From the NCBI RefSeq assembly GCF_024380015.1, contig NZ_CP101508.1:2728902-2792901 (forward strand): a DNA stretch of 64,000 bases. Direction: 5' to 3'. Under the pieces are notes generated by a model. The model was not told the origin of the DNA and searched no databases. It worked only from the letters and a program-made list of their open reading frames with translations. This stretch comes from Photobacterium atrarenae. Lineage in GTDB: Bacteria; Pseudomonadota; Gammaproteobacteria; Enterobacterales; Vibrionaceae. Below, in pieces: positions 1 through 10,450 of the stretch (positions are counted from its first letter, which is position 1; each line of letters opens with the position of its first letter). Made by a program: the position numbers and the translations under genes.

Positions 1-731
1 ACTCGATTGGCGGCTTCCTCACTGTGCACGTAGATTTGGCAGTCGTCTGCATATCGGCAGAACTTATGCCCTCTTCGCTCAAGCTCTTTATCCAACTCAT
101 CTAATACGATATTTGATAGCAGCGGAGATAATGGTCCACCCTGTGGCGTCCCTCGTTGCCTCTGCTCAACTAACCCGTTTCGCATTATGCCTGCCTGTAG
201 GTATGACCTGACCAGCTTCAGGACCCGTTTATCTGTGATGTCCTCCGATAGCCTGTGCATCAGTCTATCGTGGTTCACAGTATCGAAGTATTTCGCCAGG
301 TCTATGTCGACTACATAACCCCGCCCCTCCCTGATGTAGTGGCTTGCTGCCACCAATGCATGGTGGGCACTGCGGTTAGGCCTGAACCCATAACTGTTGC
401 TTGAAAACTGAGGTTCGTAGATATCTGTCAGTACTGAGGTAATGGCCTGTTGGACTACCCTATCAAGTACAGTTGGGATACCTAGCTGCCTCACTCCCCC
501 GCTAGGTTTGGGAATTTCTACACCCAGAACGGGTTGCGGTTGGTAGCTCCCGTCCAGAAGGCTCTGGCGGAGCGCTTGCCCATTAGAAGACTGCCGAAGC
601 ATCGAGATAGTCGCTGTTATGTCGAGTTTATCAACCCCAGCACATCCCTTGTTCTTCTTCACTCTTCTCAGGGCTTGGTTCAGATTTGTTGAGGAGCAGA
701 TCCGCTCCATCAACTGAGTTGAGGTCACCAA
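1..731 (-). CDS. Group II intron reverse transcriptase/maturase, partial
   Basis: N-terminal part (about 243 residues) of the intron-encoded protein that splices the intron and copies it into new DNA sites. It is identical where visible to the complete copy at 50200-51513. The translation starts at a TTG followed immediately by GTG, and shows reverse-transcriptase blocks including GFRPNRSAHHAL and the catalytic YADD motif region close to the window edge. The C-terminal maturase domain is cut off by the window, not by mutation as far as can be seen. The gene is transcribed behind dnaJ in the same direction. Confidence 0.9.
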   Translation of the reverse strand, partial: MVTSTQLMERICSSTNLNQALRRVKKNKGCAGVDKLDITATISMLRQSSNGQALRQSLLDGSYQPQPVLGVEIPKPSGGVRQLGIPTVLDRVVQQAITSVLTDIYEPQFSSNSYGFRPNRSAHHALVAASHYIREGRGYVVDIDLAKYFDTVNHDRLMHRLSEDITDKRVLKLVRSYLQAGIMRNGLVEQRQRGTPQGGPLSPLLSNIVLDELDKELERRGHKFCRYADDCQIYVHSEEAANR

Positions 732-1271
732 GACTCGTCCTCCTGTCTACGCCGATCATGCTTGTCATTCTTCGTGGCCATGAGCGTCACTTGCGGTGTT
801 GCCCAGTAGTACGTAGAGATGTTGTTCATCTTGCTATGACCCCACATGATTGAGTGTCTAGTGACTGCTTCTTGATATATTCAGTTCCGGCCTTCCCTTG
901 GGTTGTACTTCCCCAAGGTACTATGCCTTCTGCTGACTTCTTATTACCCGTCACACAACATCACTGTTGTATTAGTCTCATCCGAGACAGGTCGTAAGAT
1001 CTCCCGAGGTAAGACGTTGTTCTTTCCCTTGGCTGTGCCTGATTTACCCGTACACACTTCCCGTCGAGGCATTGGGCTGTTCTATATATTGCTAGGTTAC
1101 CCAAGTTGTATTGGCCTACTATCAGGTTTCTGTTCGTCACACCCAAGTTTTGCCGTTTGCTTCCTTCAGATCCCACCTCACGGTGGGCACCCTTGCATAG
1201 GCTAACGGTTCTCGCTCGACTGAGCCCGTAGAGGACTTTCACCTCCTAGAACAACGCCATGCTCGGCGCAC
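1..1271 (-). mobile_element. Group II intron, copy A (3' part beyond the window edge)
   Basis: On the minus strand the element begins at 1271 with GTGCGCCGAGC, a group II intron 5' end (GUGYG). Positions 732-1271 are the noncoding RNA domains (open frames there are short and not protein-like); the reverse transcriptase frame starts at 731. The whole stretch matches 50783-52053 of the second copy with a single visible difference (t at 1111, c at 51893). The insertion point is directly after the T-run of the dnaJ terminator, the target preference known for group IIC introns. The 3' end lies outside the window. This region otherwise holds no gene. Confidence 0.9.
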
Positions 1272-1303
1272 AAACAAAAAAGCCAGCAAATGCTGGCTTT
1301 TTC
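1272..1303 (-). terminator. Rho-independent terminator of the grpE-dnaK-dnaJ cluster
   Basis: Stem AAAGCCAGCA / TGCTGGCTTT (1279-1288 and 1291-1300) followed on the minus strand by a T-rich run. It sits about 30 bases after the dnaJ stop, and the group II intron begins right behind its T-tract. Confidence 0.85.
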
Positions 1304-1330
1304 AAGCGATCTTGTCCGGGCAAACAGGGT

Positions 1331-2476
1331 TTAGCCGGTCAAATCATCGAAGAATTTCTTCACACCATCGAAGAAACCTTCTGATTTCGGCTTATGCTTT
1401 TTCGCAGCTGAGCCCCCCAGCGTCTCTTCCAACTCCTGCAGCAGCTCTTTCTGGCGAGAACTCAGGTTGACCGGGGTTTCCACCACCAGCTTACAGATCA
1501 AATCACCCACGGAACCACCGCGGACCGATTTCACCCCTTTGCCGCGCATACGGAACATGCGGCCGGTCTGGGTTTCCGACGGCACTTTCAGGCTCACACG
1601 GCCATCCAGGGTCGGCACTTCCACTTCACCGCCGAGGGCTGCCATAGTGAAGCTGACCGGGACTTCGCAGTACAGGTTATTACCGTCTCGCTCAAAAATA
1701 TGGTGCTGAGCCACATGAACCTGAACATACAGATCGCCGGCCGGTGCACCGAATTCTCCGGCTTCGCCTTCACCTGACAGACGGATCCGATCACCGGTAT
1801 CCACGCCCGCAGGGATTTTGACCGACAGCGTCTTGGTCTCTTCTTTGCGACCCTGGCCATGACAAGTGCCACAAGGCTCTTTGATGATCTTCCCGCGACC
1901 ATGGCAGTGCGGACAGGTCTGCTGAACCGCGAAGAAACCCTGACGCATTTGAACTTGGCCGGCACCGTGACAGGTACCACACGTCGTTGCCGATGTGCCT
2001 TTCTTGGCACCTGAGCCGTCACAGGTGTCACAGTGAACCAGCGTCGGGACACGGATCTCTTTCGAGCAACCACGGACCGCTTCTTCCAGCGTCAGCTCCA
2101 TGTTGTAGCGCAGATCGGCGCCACGTTGAGCACGCTGCTGGCCGCCACGACGACCGCCGCCACCGCCGAAGATATCGCCAAAGACATCACCGAAAATATC
2201 ACTGAAATCAGCACCGCCGCCGAAGCCACCGCCACCGCCCATGCCACCTTGTTCAAAGGCCGCATGACCGTACTGATCGTAGGCCGCTTTCTTCTGCGGA
2301 TCGGTCAGAATTTCATAGGCCGTTTTCACTTCCTTGAATTTATCCGCAGCCTCAGCGTCACCCTGGTTACGGTCCGGGTGAAACTTCATTGCAAGGCGCT
2401 TATAAGCCTTCTTAATATCACGTTCTGACGCGTCGCGACCAACGCCAAGAACTTCATAAAAGTCACGTTTTGACAT
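1331..2476 (-). CDS. dnaJ: Molecular chaperone DnaJ (Hsp40)
   Basis: Co-chaperone that delivers unfolded proteins to DnaK and stimulates its ATPase. The 381-residue product has the usual length. It shows an N-terminal J domain with the HPD motif at residues 33-35, a Gly/Phe-rich linker at about 75-120, and four CxxCxGxG zinc repeats (for example [16 protein letters not shown]) at about 149-205, followed by the C-terminal substrate-binding domain. It lies 89 bases behind dnaK on the same strand, with AGGTGA upstream of the ATG as ribosome binding site, and is presumably co-transcribed from the sigma-32 promoter of dnaK. A strong terminator follows. Confidence 0.99.
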   Translation of the reverse strand: MSKRDFYEVLGVGRDASERDIKKAYKRLAMKFHPDRNQGDAEAADKFKEVKTAYEILTDPQKKAAYDQYGHAAFEQGGMGGGGGFGGGADFSDIFGDVFGDIFGGGGGRRGGQQRAQRGADLRYNMELTLEEAVRGCSKEIRVPTLVHCDTCDGSGAKKGTSATTCGTCHGAGQVQMRQGFFAVQQTCPHCHGRGKIIKEPCGTCHGQGRKEETKTLSVKIPAGVDTGDRIRLSGEGEAGEFGAPAGDLYVQVHVAQHHIFERDGNNLYCEVPVSFTMAALGGEVEVPTLDGRVSLKVPSETQTGRMFRMRGKGVKSVRGGSVGDLICKLVVETPVNLSSRQKELLQELEETLGGSAAKKHKPKSEGFFDGVKKFFDDLTG

Positions 2477-2565
2477 ACTTATCTGTCACCTGCCTTAATA
2501 CAGCTACGGGCGCAAGAGTCTTCCTCCAACGCCCGCGCCTCAAATAAGATTATGAATCAACTATC

Positions 2566-4488
2566 TTATTTTTTATCGTCTTTAACTTCTTCGAACTCAG
2601 CGTCAACAACGTCGTCGTCTTGCTTCGCTTGCTGCTGGCCTTCTGCGCCCGCTTCACCGGCTTGCGCCTGTGCTTGCTGCTGTGCGATTTCCATCAGCTT
2701 CTGAGAAGCTTCAATCAGTGCCTGAACTTTGGCATCGATCGTTTCTTTGTCTTCGCCTTTACGGGCTTCTTCCAGCGCGTTAATCGCAGCTTCGATCTTC
2801 TCTTTGTCGTCTGCTGGCAGTGCGTCGCCGGCTTCTTCAACTTGCTTACGGGTACCGTGAACCAGTTGGTCCGCCTGGTTACGCGCAGAAACGAGCTCTT
2901 CGAACTTCTTGTCCGCTTCTTTGTTCGCTTCTGCTTCCTGAACCATTTTCTCGATATCTTCGTCGCTCAGACCGCCAGATGCCTGGATAGTGATCTTCTG
3001 CTCTTTGCCTGTCGACTTGTCTTTCGCAGACACGTGCAGGATACCGTCCGCATCCAGGTCGAAGGTCACTTCGATCTGTGGCATGCCGCGTGGCGCTGCC
3101 TGAATGCCTTCCAGGTTGAACTGACCCAGAGACTTGTTGAAGTTCGCTTGCTTACGCTCACCTTGCAGCACGTGAATCGTTACGGCGCTCTGGTTGTCTT
3201 CAGCTGTTGAGAATACCTGATTCGCCTTGGTTGGGATCGTGGTGTTTTTCTCGATCAGCTTGGTCATCACACCGCCCATGGTTTCGATACCCAGAGACAG
3301 CGGGGTGACGTCCAGCAGCAGAACGTCTTTCACGTCACCCGCCAGTACGCCGCCCTGTACCGCAGCACCCACAGCAACCGCTTCATCAGGGTTCACGTCT
3401 TTACGGGCTTCTTTACCGAAGAACTCAGCAACTTTAGCCTGAACCATAGGCATACGGGTTTGACCACCCACCAGGATCACGTCAGTGATGTCGCCTACAG
3501 ACAGGTCGGCGTCAGCCAGAGCAACTTTCAGTGGCTCCAGAGAACGCTGAACCAGATCTTCAACCAGAGATTCCAGCTTGGCACGAGTCACTTTCACATT
3601 CATGTGCTTAGGACCAGTCGCGTCAGCTGTCACGTATGGCAGGTTCACGTCAGTCTGTTGTGCAGAAGACAGCTCGATTTTCGCTTTTTCGGCGGCTTCT
3701 TTCACACGCTGCATCGCCAGCGGGTCGTTCTTCAGGTTGATACCCTGATCTTTATTGAACTCGTCAACCAGGTAGTTGATCAGACGGTTATCGAAGTCTT
3801 CACCACCCAGGTGCGTGTCACCATTGGTTGCCAGTACTTCAAACGTCTTCTCGCCTTCAACTTCATCGATTTCGATGATTGAGATATCGAATGTACCACC
3901 ACCCAGGTCGTAAACAGCGATGGTGCGGTCACCACCTTCTTTGTCCAGACCGTAAGCCAGCGCAGCCGCTGTTGGTTCGTTGATGATACGTTTTACTTCC
4001 AGACCTGCGATACGGCCGGCGTCTTTCGTCGCCTGACGCTGTGCATCGTTGAAGTAAGCAGGTACGGTGATCACGGCACCGGTGACTTCCTCACCCAGGA
4101 AGTCTTCAGCCGTTTTCTTCATTTTCTTCAGAACTTCAGCAGATACCTGAGGCGCAGCCATTTTCTGGCCTTTCGCTTCAACCCATGCATCGCCGTTGTC
4201 TGCCTTCACAATTTTGAAAGGCATGATTTCGATGTCGCGCTGAACTTCTTCGTCTTCGAAACGACGACCGATCAGACGCTTGATCGCAAACAGTGTGTTC
4301 TCAGGGTTCGTTACCGCCTGACGTTTAGCTGGCTGGCCAACTAAAGTTTCACCGTCTTGAGTGTACGCGATAACCGATGGTGTTGTGCGATCACCCTCAG
4401 CATTTTCAATGACACGTGGTTTTTCACCATCAAGTACTGCTACACAAGAGTTAGTTGTACCCAAGTCAATACCAATGATTTTACCCAT
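2566..4488 (-). CDS. dnaK: Molecular chaperone DnaK (Hsp70)
   Basis: ATP-dependent chaperone for folding and stress recovery; works with DnaJ and GrpE in the cytoplasm. The chosen start at 4488 gives 640 residues beginning [14 protein letters not shown], the standard Hsp70 start, with GGAG a few bases upstream. An in-frame ATG further upstream would add 24 residues with no family match. The nucleotide-binding domain carries DLGGGTFD, the interdomain linker is [10 protein letters not shown], and the C-terminal tail ends EEVKDDKK. It is preceded by a heat-shock promoter at 4589-4617. Confidence 0.99.
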   Translation of the reverse strand: MGKIIGIDLGTTNSCVAVLDGEKPRVIENAEGDRTTPSVIAYTQDGETLVGQPAKRQAVTNPENTLFAIKRLIGRRFEDEEVQRDIEIMPFKIVKADNGDAWVEAKGQKMAAPQVSAEVLKKMKKTAEDFLGEEVTGAVITVPAYFNDAQRQATKDAGRIAGLEVKRIINEPTAAALAYGLDKEGGDRTIAVYDLGGGTFDISIIEIDEVEGEKTFEVLATNGDTHLGGEDFDNRLINYLVDEFNKDQGINLKNDPLAMQRVKEAAEKAKIELSSAQQTDVNLPYVTADATGPKHMNVKVTRAKLESLVEDLVQRSLEPLKVALADADLSVGDITDVILVGGQTRMPMVQAKVAEFFGKEARKDVNPDEAVAVGAAVQGGVLAGDVKDVLLLDVTPLSLGIETMGGVMTKLIEKNTTIPTKANQVFSTAEDNQSAVTIHVLQGERKQANFNKSLGQFNLEGIQAAPRGMPQIEVTFDLDADGILHVSAKDKSTGKEQKITIQASGGLSDEDIEKMVQEAEANKEADKKFEELVSARNQADQLVHGTRKQVEEAGDALPADDKEKIEAAINALEEARKGEDKETIDAKVQALIEASQKLMEIAQQQAQAQAGEAGAEGQQQAKQDDDVVDAEFEEVKDDKK

Positions 4489-4588
4489 CAGGCTTTCTCC
4501 GAAATTCGTTAGTTCTTGTTGCCGGCCCAAGAGAGACCGGCAATGCGGACTGTGCCGCAAAAAATTGATTACGATGTCGTATGACTAC

Positions 4589-4617
4589 TAGATAAGGGCA
4601 GCCAATCTGTTTTCAAG
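4589..4617 (-). promoter_or_regulatory. Sigma-32 (heat-shock) promoter of dnaK
   Basis: On the minus strand CTTGAAA (4611-4617) is followed after about 13 bases by CCTTATCTA (4589-4597). This fits the RpoH consensus CTTGAAA ... CCCCATNT well at -35 and less well at -10. It lies about 100 bases upstream of the dnaK ATG. Confidence 0.75.
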
Positions 4618-4630
4618 GGCGACACCGAAA

Positions 4631-4670
4631 AAAATTAAAAAAAATTAAAAAGCCCGCGATTGAGCGGGCT
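4631..4670 (-). terminator. Terminator behind grpE
   Basis: Stem AGCCCGC / GCGGGCT (4651-4670) followed on the minus strand by a long T-rich run. It separates grpE from the dnaK promoter, so dnaK depends on its own promoter. Confidence 0.85.
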
Positions 4671-4689
4671 TACCGTCATCATGGCCCGC

Positions 4690-5316
4690 TTACGCCTGGG
4701 TATCGACGTTCCCGGCAGCCGCTTTAGACACCATCACCATGGCCGGACGGACCACACGGCCGTTCAGCTCATAGCCTTTCTGCATCACCAGCATCACCGT
4801 GTTCGGCTCATGCTCTGCGCTTTCCTGAATAGACATCGCCTGGTGCAGCTCTGGGTTGAACGCTTCGCCTTCCGGGTTGATCTGCTTCAGACCGAACTTC
4901 TCAACTGTGTCCATCATGGTCTTCAGCGTCAGCTCAACCCCTTCGATCATCGACTGGACTGCGGCTTCGTTCTTGTCCGCCATCTCGATTGCACGTTCCA
5001 TGTTGTCGATCACCGGCAGCAGCTCTTCGGCAAACTTGGTCAGGGCAAATTTACGGGCCTTGTCGATTTCCTGCTCAGTACGGCGACGCATGTTTTCCAC
5101 ATCAGCACGAGCACGCAATACGCTGTCTTGCTGCTCCTGAACTTTGGCTTCGCTGGTCAGCAAGGCCGCTTCCAGCTCAGCAATACGGGCTGCCTGACGT
5201 TCTTCTTCCGTCATTTCAACCACGTCCTGCTCAGCAGATTCAGTCGCCGCAGCCTCAGCAGTCGCCTGCGCTTGCTTCAGCTCTTCGTCCTGTACTTTCT
5301 TCTCTTCGTTGCTCAT
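4690..5316 (-). CDS. grpE: Nucleotide exchange factor GrpE
   Basis: Releases ADP from DnaK so the chaperone cycle can continue. The 208-residue product has the expected acidic, coiled-coil N-terminal half ([21 protein letters not shown]) and the conserved GrpE core around [17 protein letters not shown] and the C-terminal [18 protein letters not shown] precedes the ATG. It is first of three chaperone genes on the minus strand, has its own sigma-32 promoter, and its transcript leader contains a hairpin. Divergent from nadK. Confidence 0.98.
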   Translation of the reverse strand: MSNEEKKVQDEELKQAQATAEAAATESAEQDVVEMTEEERQAARIAELEAALLTSEAKVQEQQDSVLRARADVENMRRRTEQEIDKARKFALTKFAEELLPVIDNMERAIEMADKNEAAVQSMIEGVELTLKTMMDTVEKFGLKQINPEGEAFNPELHQAMSIQESAEHEPNTVMLVMQKGYELNGRVVRPAMVMVSKAAAGNVDTQA

Positions 5317-5355
5317 GCGTTCGCTTCTCCGCCAAGATCATGTTGTTCATCAAGT

Positions 5356-5381
5356 GGGTGGAAAAAATCGCATTTCCACCC
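5356..5381 (-). other. Hairpin in the grpE transcript leader
   Basis: Perfect 9-bp inverted repeat GGGTGGAAA / TTTCCACCC with an 8-base loop, between the grpE heat-shock promoter and the ribosome binding site. It could be a stabilising leader structure or simple regulatory hairpin; nothing in the sequence shows which. Confidence 0.5.
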
Positions 5382-5401
5382 GAAAAAACCGTTATGCGCC
5401 T

Positions 5402-5430
5402 ATTATGGGGATGAAGTTCAATGATTCAAG
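5402..5430 (-). promoter_or_regulatory. Sigma-32 (heat-shock) promoter of grpE
   Basis: Minus strand CTTGAAT (5424-5430), 13-base spacer, then CCCCATAAT (5402-5410): a near-perfect match to the RpoH consensus, about 85 bases upstream of the grpE start. Confidence 0.85.
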
Positions 5431-5449
5431 CCGAGATCGGTCACAAAGC

Positions 5450-5479
5450 GCGACAAGTATCCAAACCAGACGCTATACT
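5450..5479 (+). promoter_or_regulatory. Possible sigma-70 promoter of nadK
   Basis: GCGACA (5450-5455), 18 bases, TATACT (5474-5479), about 31 bases upstream of the nadK ATG. The -10 box is good, the -35 box moderate. Confidence 0.45.
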
Positions 5480-5509
5480 GGCTCCACTATCATCTGTCGG
5501 ATCAAGGAC

Positions 5510-6391
5510 ATGAAGCGCACTTTTCAAACAATCGCGTTAATTGGCAAGCCGAGAAATCCCGATGCGCTGCAAACGCACAAAGGGCTTTATGACTGGCTGT
5601 TTAATCAAGGCTATGACGTTCTGGTGGACCACCGCCTGGCCGGCGAGCTGGATGTCCCCGCCACAGCGCTGTGCGATCTGCTCACCATCGGCGATAAAGC
5701 CGACCTGGCCATCGTGGTCGGCGGTGACGGCAATATGCTGGGCGCCGCCCGGGTGCTGTCGCGCTTTGATATTGCGGTGATCGGCGTCAACCGGGGCAAC
5801 CTGGGCTTCCTCACCGACCTTGATCCCGATGCCTTTGATTCCGAGCTCGAGCAGGTGCTGGCCGGTGAATTTCTCATCGAGCACCGCTTTTTGCTCGAAG
5901 CCGAAGTGCACCGCCACGGCCAGATCAAAAGCCGCAATGCGGCGCTGAACGAAGCCGTGCTGCACCCGGACAAAATCGCCCACATGATTGAGTTCGAAGT
6001 CTACATCGACGAAAACTTCGCCTTTTCCCAGCGCTCGGACGGCCTGATCATCTCGACCCCGACCGGCTCAACCGCCTATTCGCTCTCCGGCGGCGGCCCG
6101 ATTTTATCGCCGAGCCTCAACGCCCTGTCGCTGGTGCCAATGTTCCCGCATACCTTGTCGTGCCGCCCCCTGGTGGTTGACGGCAACCGCCGGATCAAAC
6201 TGCTGGTCTCACCGACCAACGGCAGTACGCTGGAGGTGAGCTGCGACGGCCAGGTCTCGCTGCCGGTCAGCCCGGGCGATGAAATCCACATTTACCAGAG
6301 CCCGGATCAGCTCAAGCTGATCCACCCGAAAAACTACAGCTACTATAACGTGCTGCGGGGCAAGCTCGGCTGGTCCAGCAAACTGTTCTGA
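5510..6391 (+). CDS. nadK: NAD kinase
   Basis: Phosphorylates NAD to NADP using ATP. The start at 5510 ([23 protein letters not shown] just upstream) gives 293 residues, the family length; the frame is open further upstream but without homology. The nucleotide-binding GGDGN motif is at about residues 72-76 ([14 protein letters not shown]), followed by the conserved NEAVLH segment and the substrate-binding [22 protein letters not shown]. It is divergent from grpE and followed by a terminator and recN, a common order in gammaproteobacteria. Confidence 0.98.
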   Translation: MKRTFQTIALIGKPRNPDALQTHKGLYDWLFNQGYDVLVDHRLAGELDVPATALCDLLTIGDKADLAIVVGGDGNMLGAARVLSRFDIAVIGVNRGNLGFLTDLDPDAFDSELEQVLAGEFLIEHRFLLEAEVHRHGQIKSRNAALNEAVLHPDKIAHMIEFEVYIDENFAFSQRSDGLIISTPTGSTAYSLSGGGPILSPSLNALSLVPMFPHTLSCRPLVVDGNRRIKLLVSPTNGSTLEVSCDGQVSLPVSPGDEIHIYQSPDQLKLIHPKNYSYYNVLRGKLGWSSKLF

Positions 6392-6416
6392 GCCCAGCCC
6401 CATCCTGTATTTCCGA

Positions 6417-6441
6417 AGCCAGCCCCGCGCTGGCTTTTTTA
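6417..6441 (+). terminator. Terminator behind nadK
   Basis: Stem AGCCAGC / GCTGGCT followed by six T, 25 bases after the nadK stop. Confidence 0.85.
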
Positions 6442-6534
6442 TGTCGACGCCCGCCCTGATTCAGCAGATGAGTAACTTTTTCATCAAGTTAGCCATCAAC
6501 AATTTTCCTGAAAAAATCGCCTCCTGTATCTTTA

Positions 6535-6572
6535 CTGTATCTTCATACAGTATATACTGTATGAAAAAACAG
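6535..6572 (+). promoter_or_regulatory. Two tandem LexA (SOS) boxes upstream of recN
   Basis: CTGT-N8-ACAG occurs twice: 6535-6550 (CTGTATCTTCATACAG) and 6557-6572 (CTGTATGAAAAAACAG). Both match the proteobacterial LexA operator. A TATACT at 6553-6558 between them could be the -10 box. This predicts tight SOS control of recN, as in E. coli, which also has more than one box there. Confidence 0.9.
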
Positions 6573-6596
6573 GTGTTGATTTAAACAGGTGAACAC

Positions 6597-8264
6597 ATGC
6601 TTGCTCATATGACGATCTCTAACTTTGCTATTGTCAAAACCCTCGAATTTGAACTGAAACCGGGCATGACCACCATCACCGGTGAAACTGGTGCCGGTAA
6701 GTCGATTGCGATTGATGCCCTCGGGCTGTGCCTCGGCGATCGGGCAGAAGCAAGCATGGTGCGCCCGAATGAAGACAAAGCCGAAATCTCCGCCACCTTC
6801 TCGCTGCAGAACAACCAGGCCGCCCGCCGCTGGCTGGAAGATAACGAGCTGATGGACGGCGAAGACTGCATTCTGCGCCGGGTGATCACCAAAGAAGGCC
6901 GCTCGCGCGGCTTTATCAACGGCAGTCCGGTCCCGGCCTCGCAGCAAAAAGCCCTGGGCCAGTTGCTGATCAACATCCACGGCCAGCATGCCCACCAACA
7001 GCTGATGCGCGCCGATCACCAGCAGCAGATGCTGGATCAGTACGCCGGTCACCACCTGCTGATGGAGAAAACCCGCCGCGCCTATCAGGCCTGGCGCCAG
7101 GCCAATAATGAACTGAAACGCCTGATCCAGAGCCGCGACGAGAACGAAGCCCAGAAACAGCTGATCCAATACCAAGTCAAAGAGCTCAACGACCTGGCGC
7201 TCGGCGAAGGGGAATACGCAGAGATTGAAGAAGAGCACAAGCGGCTCTCCAACAGCGGTGAGCTGGCCGTGTCCAGCCAGACCGCGCTCTCGGTGCTCTA
7301 TGACAACGAAGACGGCAACGCCCTGCAACTGCTGCAAATGGCCAGCCAGCAGGTGATCCAGCTCGGCGAGCTCGACAGCAACCTGAGCAGCATCCCGCAA
7401 ATGCTGGATGACGCCATTATCCAAGTCCAGGAAGCCAGCCAGGAGCTGCGCAGCTACCTCGATAACATGGAGATGGATCCGCAGCGCCTGATCTATCTGG
7501 AAGAGCGGTTGGCGAAAATTATGTCCCTGGCGCGCAAGCATTACGTGATGCCGGATGAGCTGTACCAGAAACACCAGGATCTGCTCAAAGAGCTGGAGAG
7601 TCTCGATTGCAGCGATGAACGGCTGGAAGAAATGGGCGAAGATGTCGAACGTCTGCGCCAGAAGTTTCTTGCCAACGCCGAAAAGCTGAGCAAGAGCCGC
7701 CAGCGCTATGCCAGGGAGCTCGACAAGAAAATTTCCGACAGTATGCACCAGCTCAGCATGGAGCACGGGATCTTCAAAATCGATATCCAGAGCGATACCG
7801 AAGGGATGCTCAGCCCACTCGGGTTCGACACCATCACCTTCCTGGTCTCCACCAACCCGGGCCAGCCGCTGCAGCCGCTGGGCAAAGTGGCCTCCGGTGG
7901 TGAGCTGTCGCGGATTTCCCTGGCGATCCAGGTGATCACCGCACAGAAAGTCGAAACCCCGAGCCTGATCTTCGATGAAGTCGATGTCGGGATCAGCGGC
8001 CCGACCGCCGCCATCGTCGGCAAGATGCTGCGAACCCTGGGCGAATCGACCCAGGTGATGTGTGTCACCCACCTGCCGCAAGTCGCCGGCTGCGGGCATC
8101 AGCAGATGTTTGTTGCCAAGAAATCGAGCAAAGGCCAGACCGAAACCAACATGGTGCCGCTCAACGAAGATGCCCGGGTGGCCGAGCTGGCCCGCCTGCT
8201 GGGCGGCAGCGAAATTACCGAGCGCACCCTGGCCAACGCCAAGGAGCTACTCATCGCGGCATAA
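6597..8264 (+). CDS. recN: DNA repair protein RecN
   Basis: SMC-like ATPase for recombinational repair of double-strand breaks. The 555-residue product begins [14 protein letters not shown], has Walker A GETGAGKS at about residues 29-36, a long coiled-coil middle region, the signature [14 protein letters not shown] and Walker [14 protein letters not shown] near the C-terminus. AGGTGA lies just upstream of the ATG. Two LexA boxes directly upstream make it an SOS gene. Confidence 0.98.
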   Translation: MLAHMTISNFAIVKTLEFELKPGMTTITGETGAGKSIAIDALGLCLGDRAEASMVRPNEDKAEISATFSLQNNQAARRWLEDNELMDGEDCILRRVITKEGRSRGFINGSPVPASQQKALGQLLINIHGQHAHQQLMRADHQQQMLDQYAGHHLLMEKTRRAYQAWRQANNELKRLIQSRDENEAQKQLIQYQVKELNDLALGEGEYAEIEEEHKRLSNSGELAVSSQTALSVLYDNEDGNALQLLQMASQQVIQLGELDSNLSSIPQMLDDAIIQVQEASQELRSYLDNMEMDPQRLIYLEERLAKIMSLARKHYVMPDELYQKHQDLLKELESLDCSDERLEEMGEDVERLRQKFLANAEKLSKSRQRYARELDKKISDSMHQLSMEHGIFKIDIQSDTEGMLSPLGFDTITFLVSTNPGQPLQPLGKVASGGELSRISLAIQVITAQKVETPSLIFDEVDVGISGPTAAIVGKMLRTLGESTQVMCVTHLPQVAGCGHQQMFVAKKSSKGQTETNMVPLNEDARVAELARLLGGSEITERTLANAKELLIAA

Positions 8265-8442
8265 ACAGCGATTTCAACCATAAAGCGACTTTCACGGCAT
8301 AAAGCAGCGTGTGCAACGAAACTAATTGATAAAACCACAGTCTCAGTTGCGTACGCTGTTAATTTTTCTTCACTGCTTTTTTTACTTCTGCCAAGACCTT
8401 GTTTATCATCGCAGCAGTTAAGAGCGAATTTGCCGGGATGCT

Positions 8443-8799
8443 ATGAGTTGGAAAAATATTGCTGCCCTGACCTTGGCAGCAAGCCTGTTGGGAGGCTGCT
8501 CAGTTGTTGAACGACTGGTCTACCGTATCGATATCAACCAGGGAAACTACCTGGAGCAACGCGATATCGACACCCTCCGCTATGGAATGAATAAAGAACA
8601 AGTCAGCTTTGTGCTGGGCTCACCGATGCTGGTGGAGCCTGAATACCCGAACACCTGGTATTACATCTACTACCACAAGCCCGGGCATGATGAAGCGATT
8701 CAAAAGAACCTGATCCTCACCTTCAACGGTCAGAATCAGCTGATCAGCCTCTCCGGCGACTACGATGCCGGGCCGGATTTCATGAATCCAATCAACTGA
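8443..8799 (+). CDS. bamE: Outer membrane protein assembly factor BamE (SmpA)
   Basis: Lipoprotein subunit of the BAM complex that inserts beta-barrel proteins into the outer membrane. The 118-residue product starts with a lipoprotein signal peptide ending in the lipobox LLGGC (Cys19) and shows the BamE core (RYGMNKEQVSFVLGSPMLVEP, WYYIYYHKPG). It stands between recN and a bidirectional terminator, the usual Vibrio position. Confidence 0.97.
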   Translation: MSWKNIAALTLAASLLGGCSVVERLVYRIDINQGNYLEQRDIDTLRYGMNKEQVSFVLGSPMLVEPEYPNTWYYIYYHKPGHDEAIQKNLILTFNGQNQLISLSGDYDAGPDFMNPIN

Positions 8800-8805
8800 T
8801 CCCAC

Positions 8806-8833
8806 AAAAAAGCTCGCGATTGCGAGCTTTTTT
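8806..8833. terminator. Bidirectional terminator between bamE and rnfH
   Basis: Stem AAAAGCTCGC / GCGAGCTTTT with A-run before and T-run after, so it can serve both converging genes. Confidence 0.85.
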
Positions 8834-8874
8834 ATTGCCTGGTGCTTTTATTTCCAGGTTAAAGCGCGTCGGCA

Positions 8875-9228
8875 TTATTCTTTATCCGGCGCAGACGCCT
8901 CATCTTTTTTGGTCGCTTTCGCCGCCAGGGCTTCCTGCTTGGCCTGCTCGGCACGCTTGCGGCGGATTTCTTTCGGATCGGCCAGCAGCGGGCGGTAAAT
9001 CTCCAGCCGATCGCCGTCGCGGATCGTCGCGTCCAGCTTCACATTACGGCTGAACACCCCGACTTTGTTCTTCTTCAGATCGATCTCGGGATACATCTCC
9101 AGCACCCCGGAGCGCTCGATAATTTCCTGCACCGGCGTATCCGGCATCACCGCCAGCTTGATCACCCGCTGGACCTGCGGCAGCGCATACACCACCTCAA
9201 CGTGGATCAGCTTATCTTCAGAAGTCAT
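8875..9228 (-). CDS. rnfH: RnfH family protein (RatB)
   Basis: Small ubiquitin-like-fold protein of unknown biochemical role, the usual partner of ratA. The start at 9228 (MTSEDKLIHVEVVYALP) gives 117 residues; the first ATG further upstream lies inside ratA. The family core VEVVYALPQVQRVIKLAV and DGDRLEIYRPLLADPKEIRRKRAEQ is clear; the tail is charged and low-complexity. It overlaps the end of ratA by 11 bases, so the two are translationally coupled. Confidence 0.93.
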   Translation of the reverse strand: MTSEDKLIHVEVVYALPQVQRVIKLAVMPDTPVQEIIERSGVLEMYPEIDLKKNKVGVFSRNVKLDATIRDGDRLEIYRPLLADPKEIRRKRAEQAKQEALAAKATKKDEASAPDKE

Positions 9229-9652
9229 ACACTTCTCTCGCGCGCTGGGTAAAAGCACTGACCATGTTGCCCGTCAGCTCTTTAAACACCTTACCGAACG
9301 CCGCTTCAACCAGCCCGTTGGTAAATTCAAAATCCAGCTTCAGCTCCACCTTACAGGCATCTGCATCAAGCTCAATAAAATGCCACCCACCGACCAGTGT
9401 CCGGAACGGCCCGTCGACCAGCTGCATGTCTATCTTGCTGCCATGGGTGAGCGAATTTCGGGTGACAAATGTTTTGCGGATCCCCGCCTTCGATACATCG
9501 ACCGCGGCCATCATATGCTGTTCCGAACTTTCCAGGATTTTGGTCCCGGAGCACCCCGGCAAAAAGGCCGGATATGACTCAACGTCATTGACAAGCTCAA
9601 ACATCTTCTTTGCGCTGAAAGGAACCAGTGCAGAGCGGCTAATCTGAGGCAT
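9218..9652 (-). CDS. ratA: RatA-type START/polyketide cyclase-like protein
   Basis: Member of the RatA/Coq10 family. E. coli RatA has been described as a ribosome-associated toxin, and Coq10 relatives bind ubiquinone; the role here is not shown by sequence. The start at 9652 (MPQISRSALVPFSAKKMF, GGAG upstream) gives 144 residues. Typical segments are LVNDVESYPAFLPGC and LDFEFTNGLVEAAFGKVF. Divergent from smpB and overlapping rnfH by 11 bases. Confidence 0.93.
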   Translation of the reverse strand: MPQISRSALVPFSAKKMFELVNDVESYPAFLPGCSGTKILESSEQHMMAAVDVSKAGIRKTFVTRNSLTHGSKIDMQLVDGPFRTLVGGWHFIELDADACKVELKLDFEFTNGLVEAAFGKVFKELTGNMVSAFTQRAREVYDF

Positions 9653-9847
9653 AGTTTCTCCTTTACCCATCACAAGTCCCCCACTCACAAGTCGTAAACC
9701 TTTCATTCGCAAACCCTATGAGAAGAGGTGTGCCAATGATACCATTAGTTGGCGAACAGCCAAAACTTGTGCGATATCGCCAAGCGCGATGATCGTTTTT
9801 CGACCAGGCTCTGTACCTGGGACAGCAACATCAAACACCGAGTATTT

Positions 9848-10330
9848 ATGGCCAAGAAAAAACCGAACAAGCCGGGCAGCAATACCATTGCGAAAAACAA
9901 AACCGCCCGCTTTGAATTTGCGATCCAAGACGAATACGAAGCCGGCGTTGAGCTGCAGGGATGGGAAGTGAAAGCCATCCGCTCCGGCAAAGTGAACATT
10001 TCCGAAAGCTATGTGTTCCTGCGCAACGGCGAAGCCTTTATCTCCGGCATGCAGATCACGCCGCTGAATGCCGCGTCGACCCACGTGGTGGCCGACCCGA
10101 CCCGGACCCGCAAGCTGCTGCTGAACCGCCGCGAGCTCGACAAGCTGGCCGGTGCCGTCAACCGCGACGGCGAAACCATTGTTGCACTGACCATGTACTG
10201 GAAGGGTTCATGGGTTAAACTCAAAGTAGGCACCGCGAAAGGTAAGAAGCTGCACGACAAGCGCGCCGACAAGAAAGATCGCGACTGGCAACGCGATAAA
10301 GCGCGCATCATGAAGCACAGCAACCGCTAA
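9848..10330 (+). CDS. smpB: SsrA-binding protein SmpB
   Basis: Binds tmRNA and brings it to stalled ribosomes for trans-translation. The start at 9848 ([20 protein letters not shown]) gives 160 residues; upstream codons in the open frame do not match the family. The OB-fold core ([32 protein letters not shown]) and the basic C-terminal tail ([21 protein letters not shown]) are present. Its partner ssrA follows 120 bases downstream. Confidence 0.98.
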   Translation: MAKKKPNKPGSNTIAKNKTARFEFAIQDEYEAGVELQGWEVKAIRSGKVNISESYVFLRNGEAFISGMQITPLNAASTHVVADPTRTRKLLLNRRELDKLAGAVNRDGETIVALTMYWKGSWVKLKVGTAKGKKLHDKRADKKDRDWQRDKARIMKHSNR

Positions 10331-10450
10331 CGGTTCAGATTTTTTAAACGCACTTGTCAGCTAAGTGCTGGATTTTTCTCCAAAAGCATTTTTCTGGCAG
10401 TGTTTTATGTTGACGGTCATCATAATTCTGTTACCATCAATCGTAACTCT

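Noticed and set aside
961..1242. Open frames within 903-1242 (and their second copies at 51685-52024)
   Set aside because: They lie in the 5' RNA domains of the group II intron and have no protein-like features.
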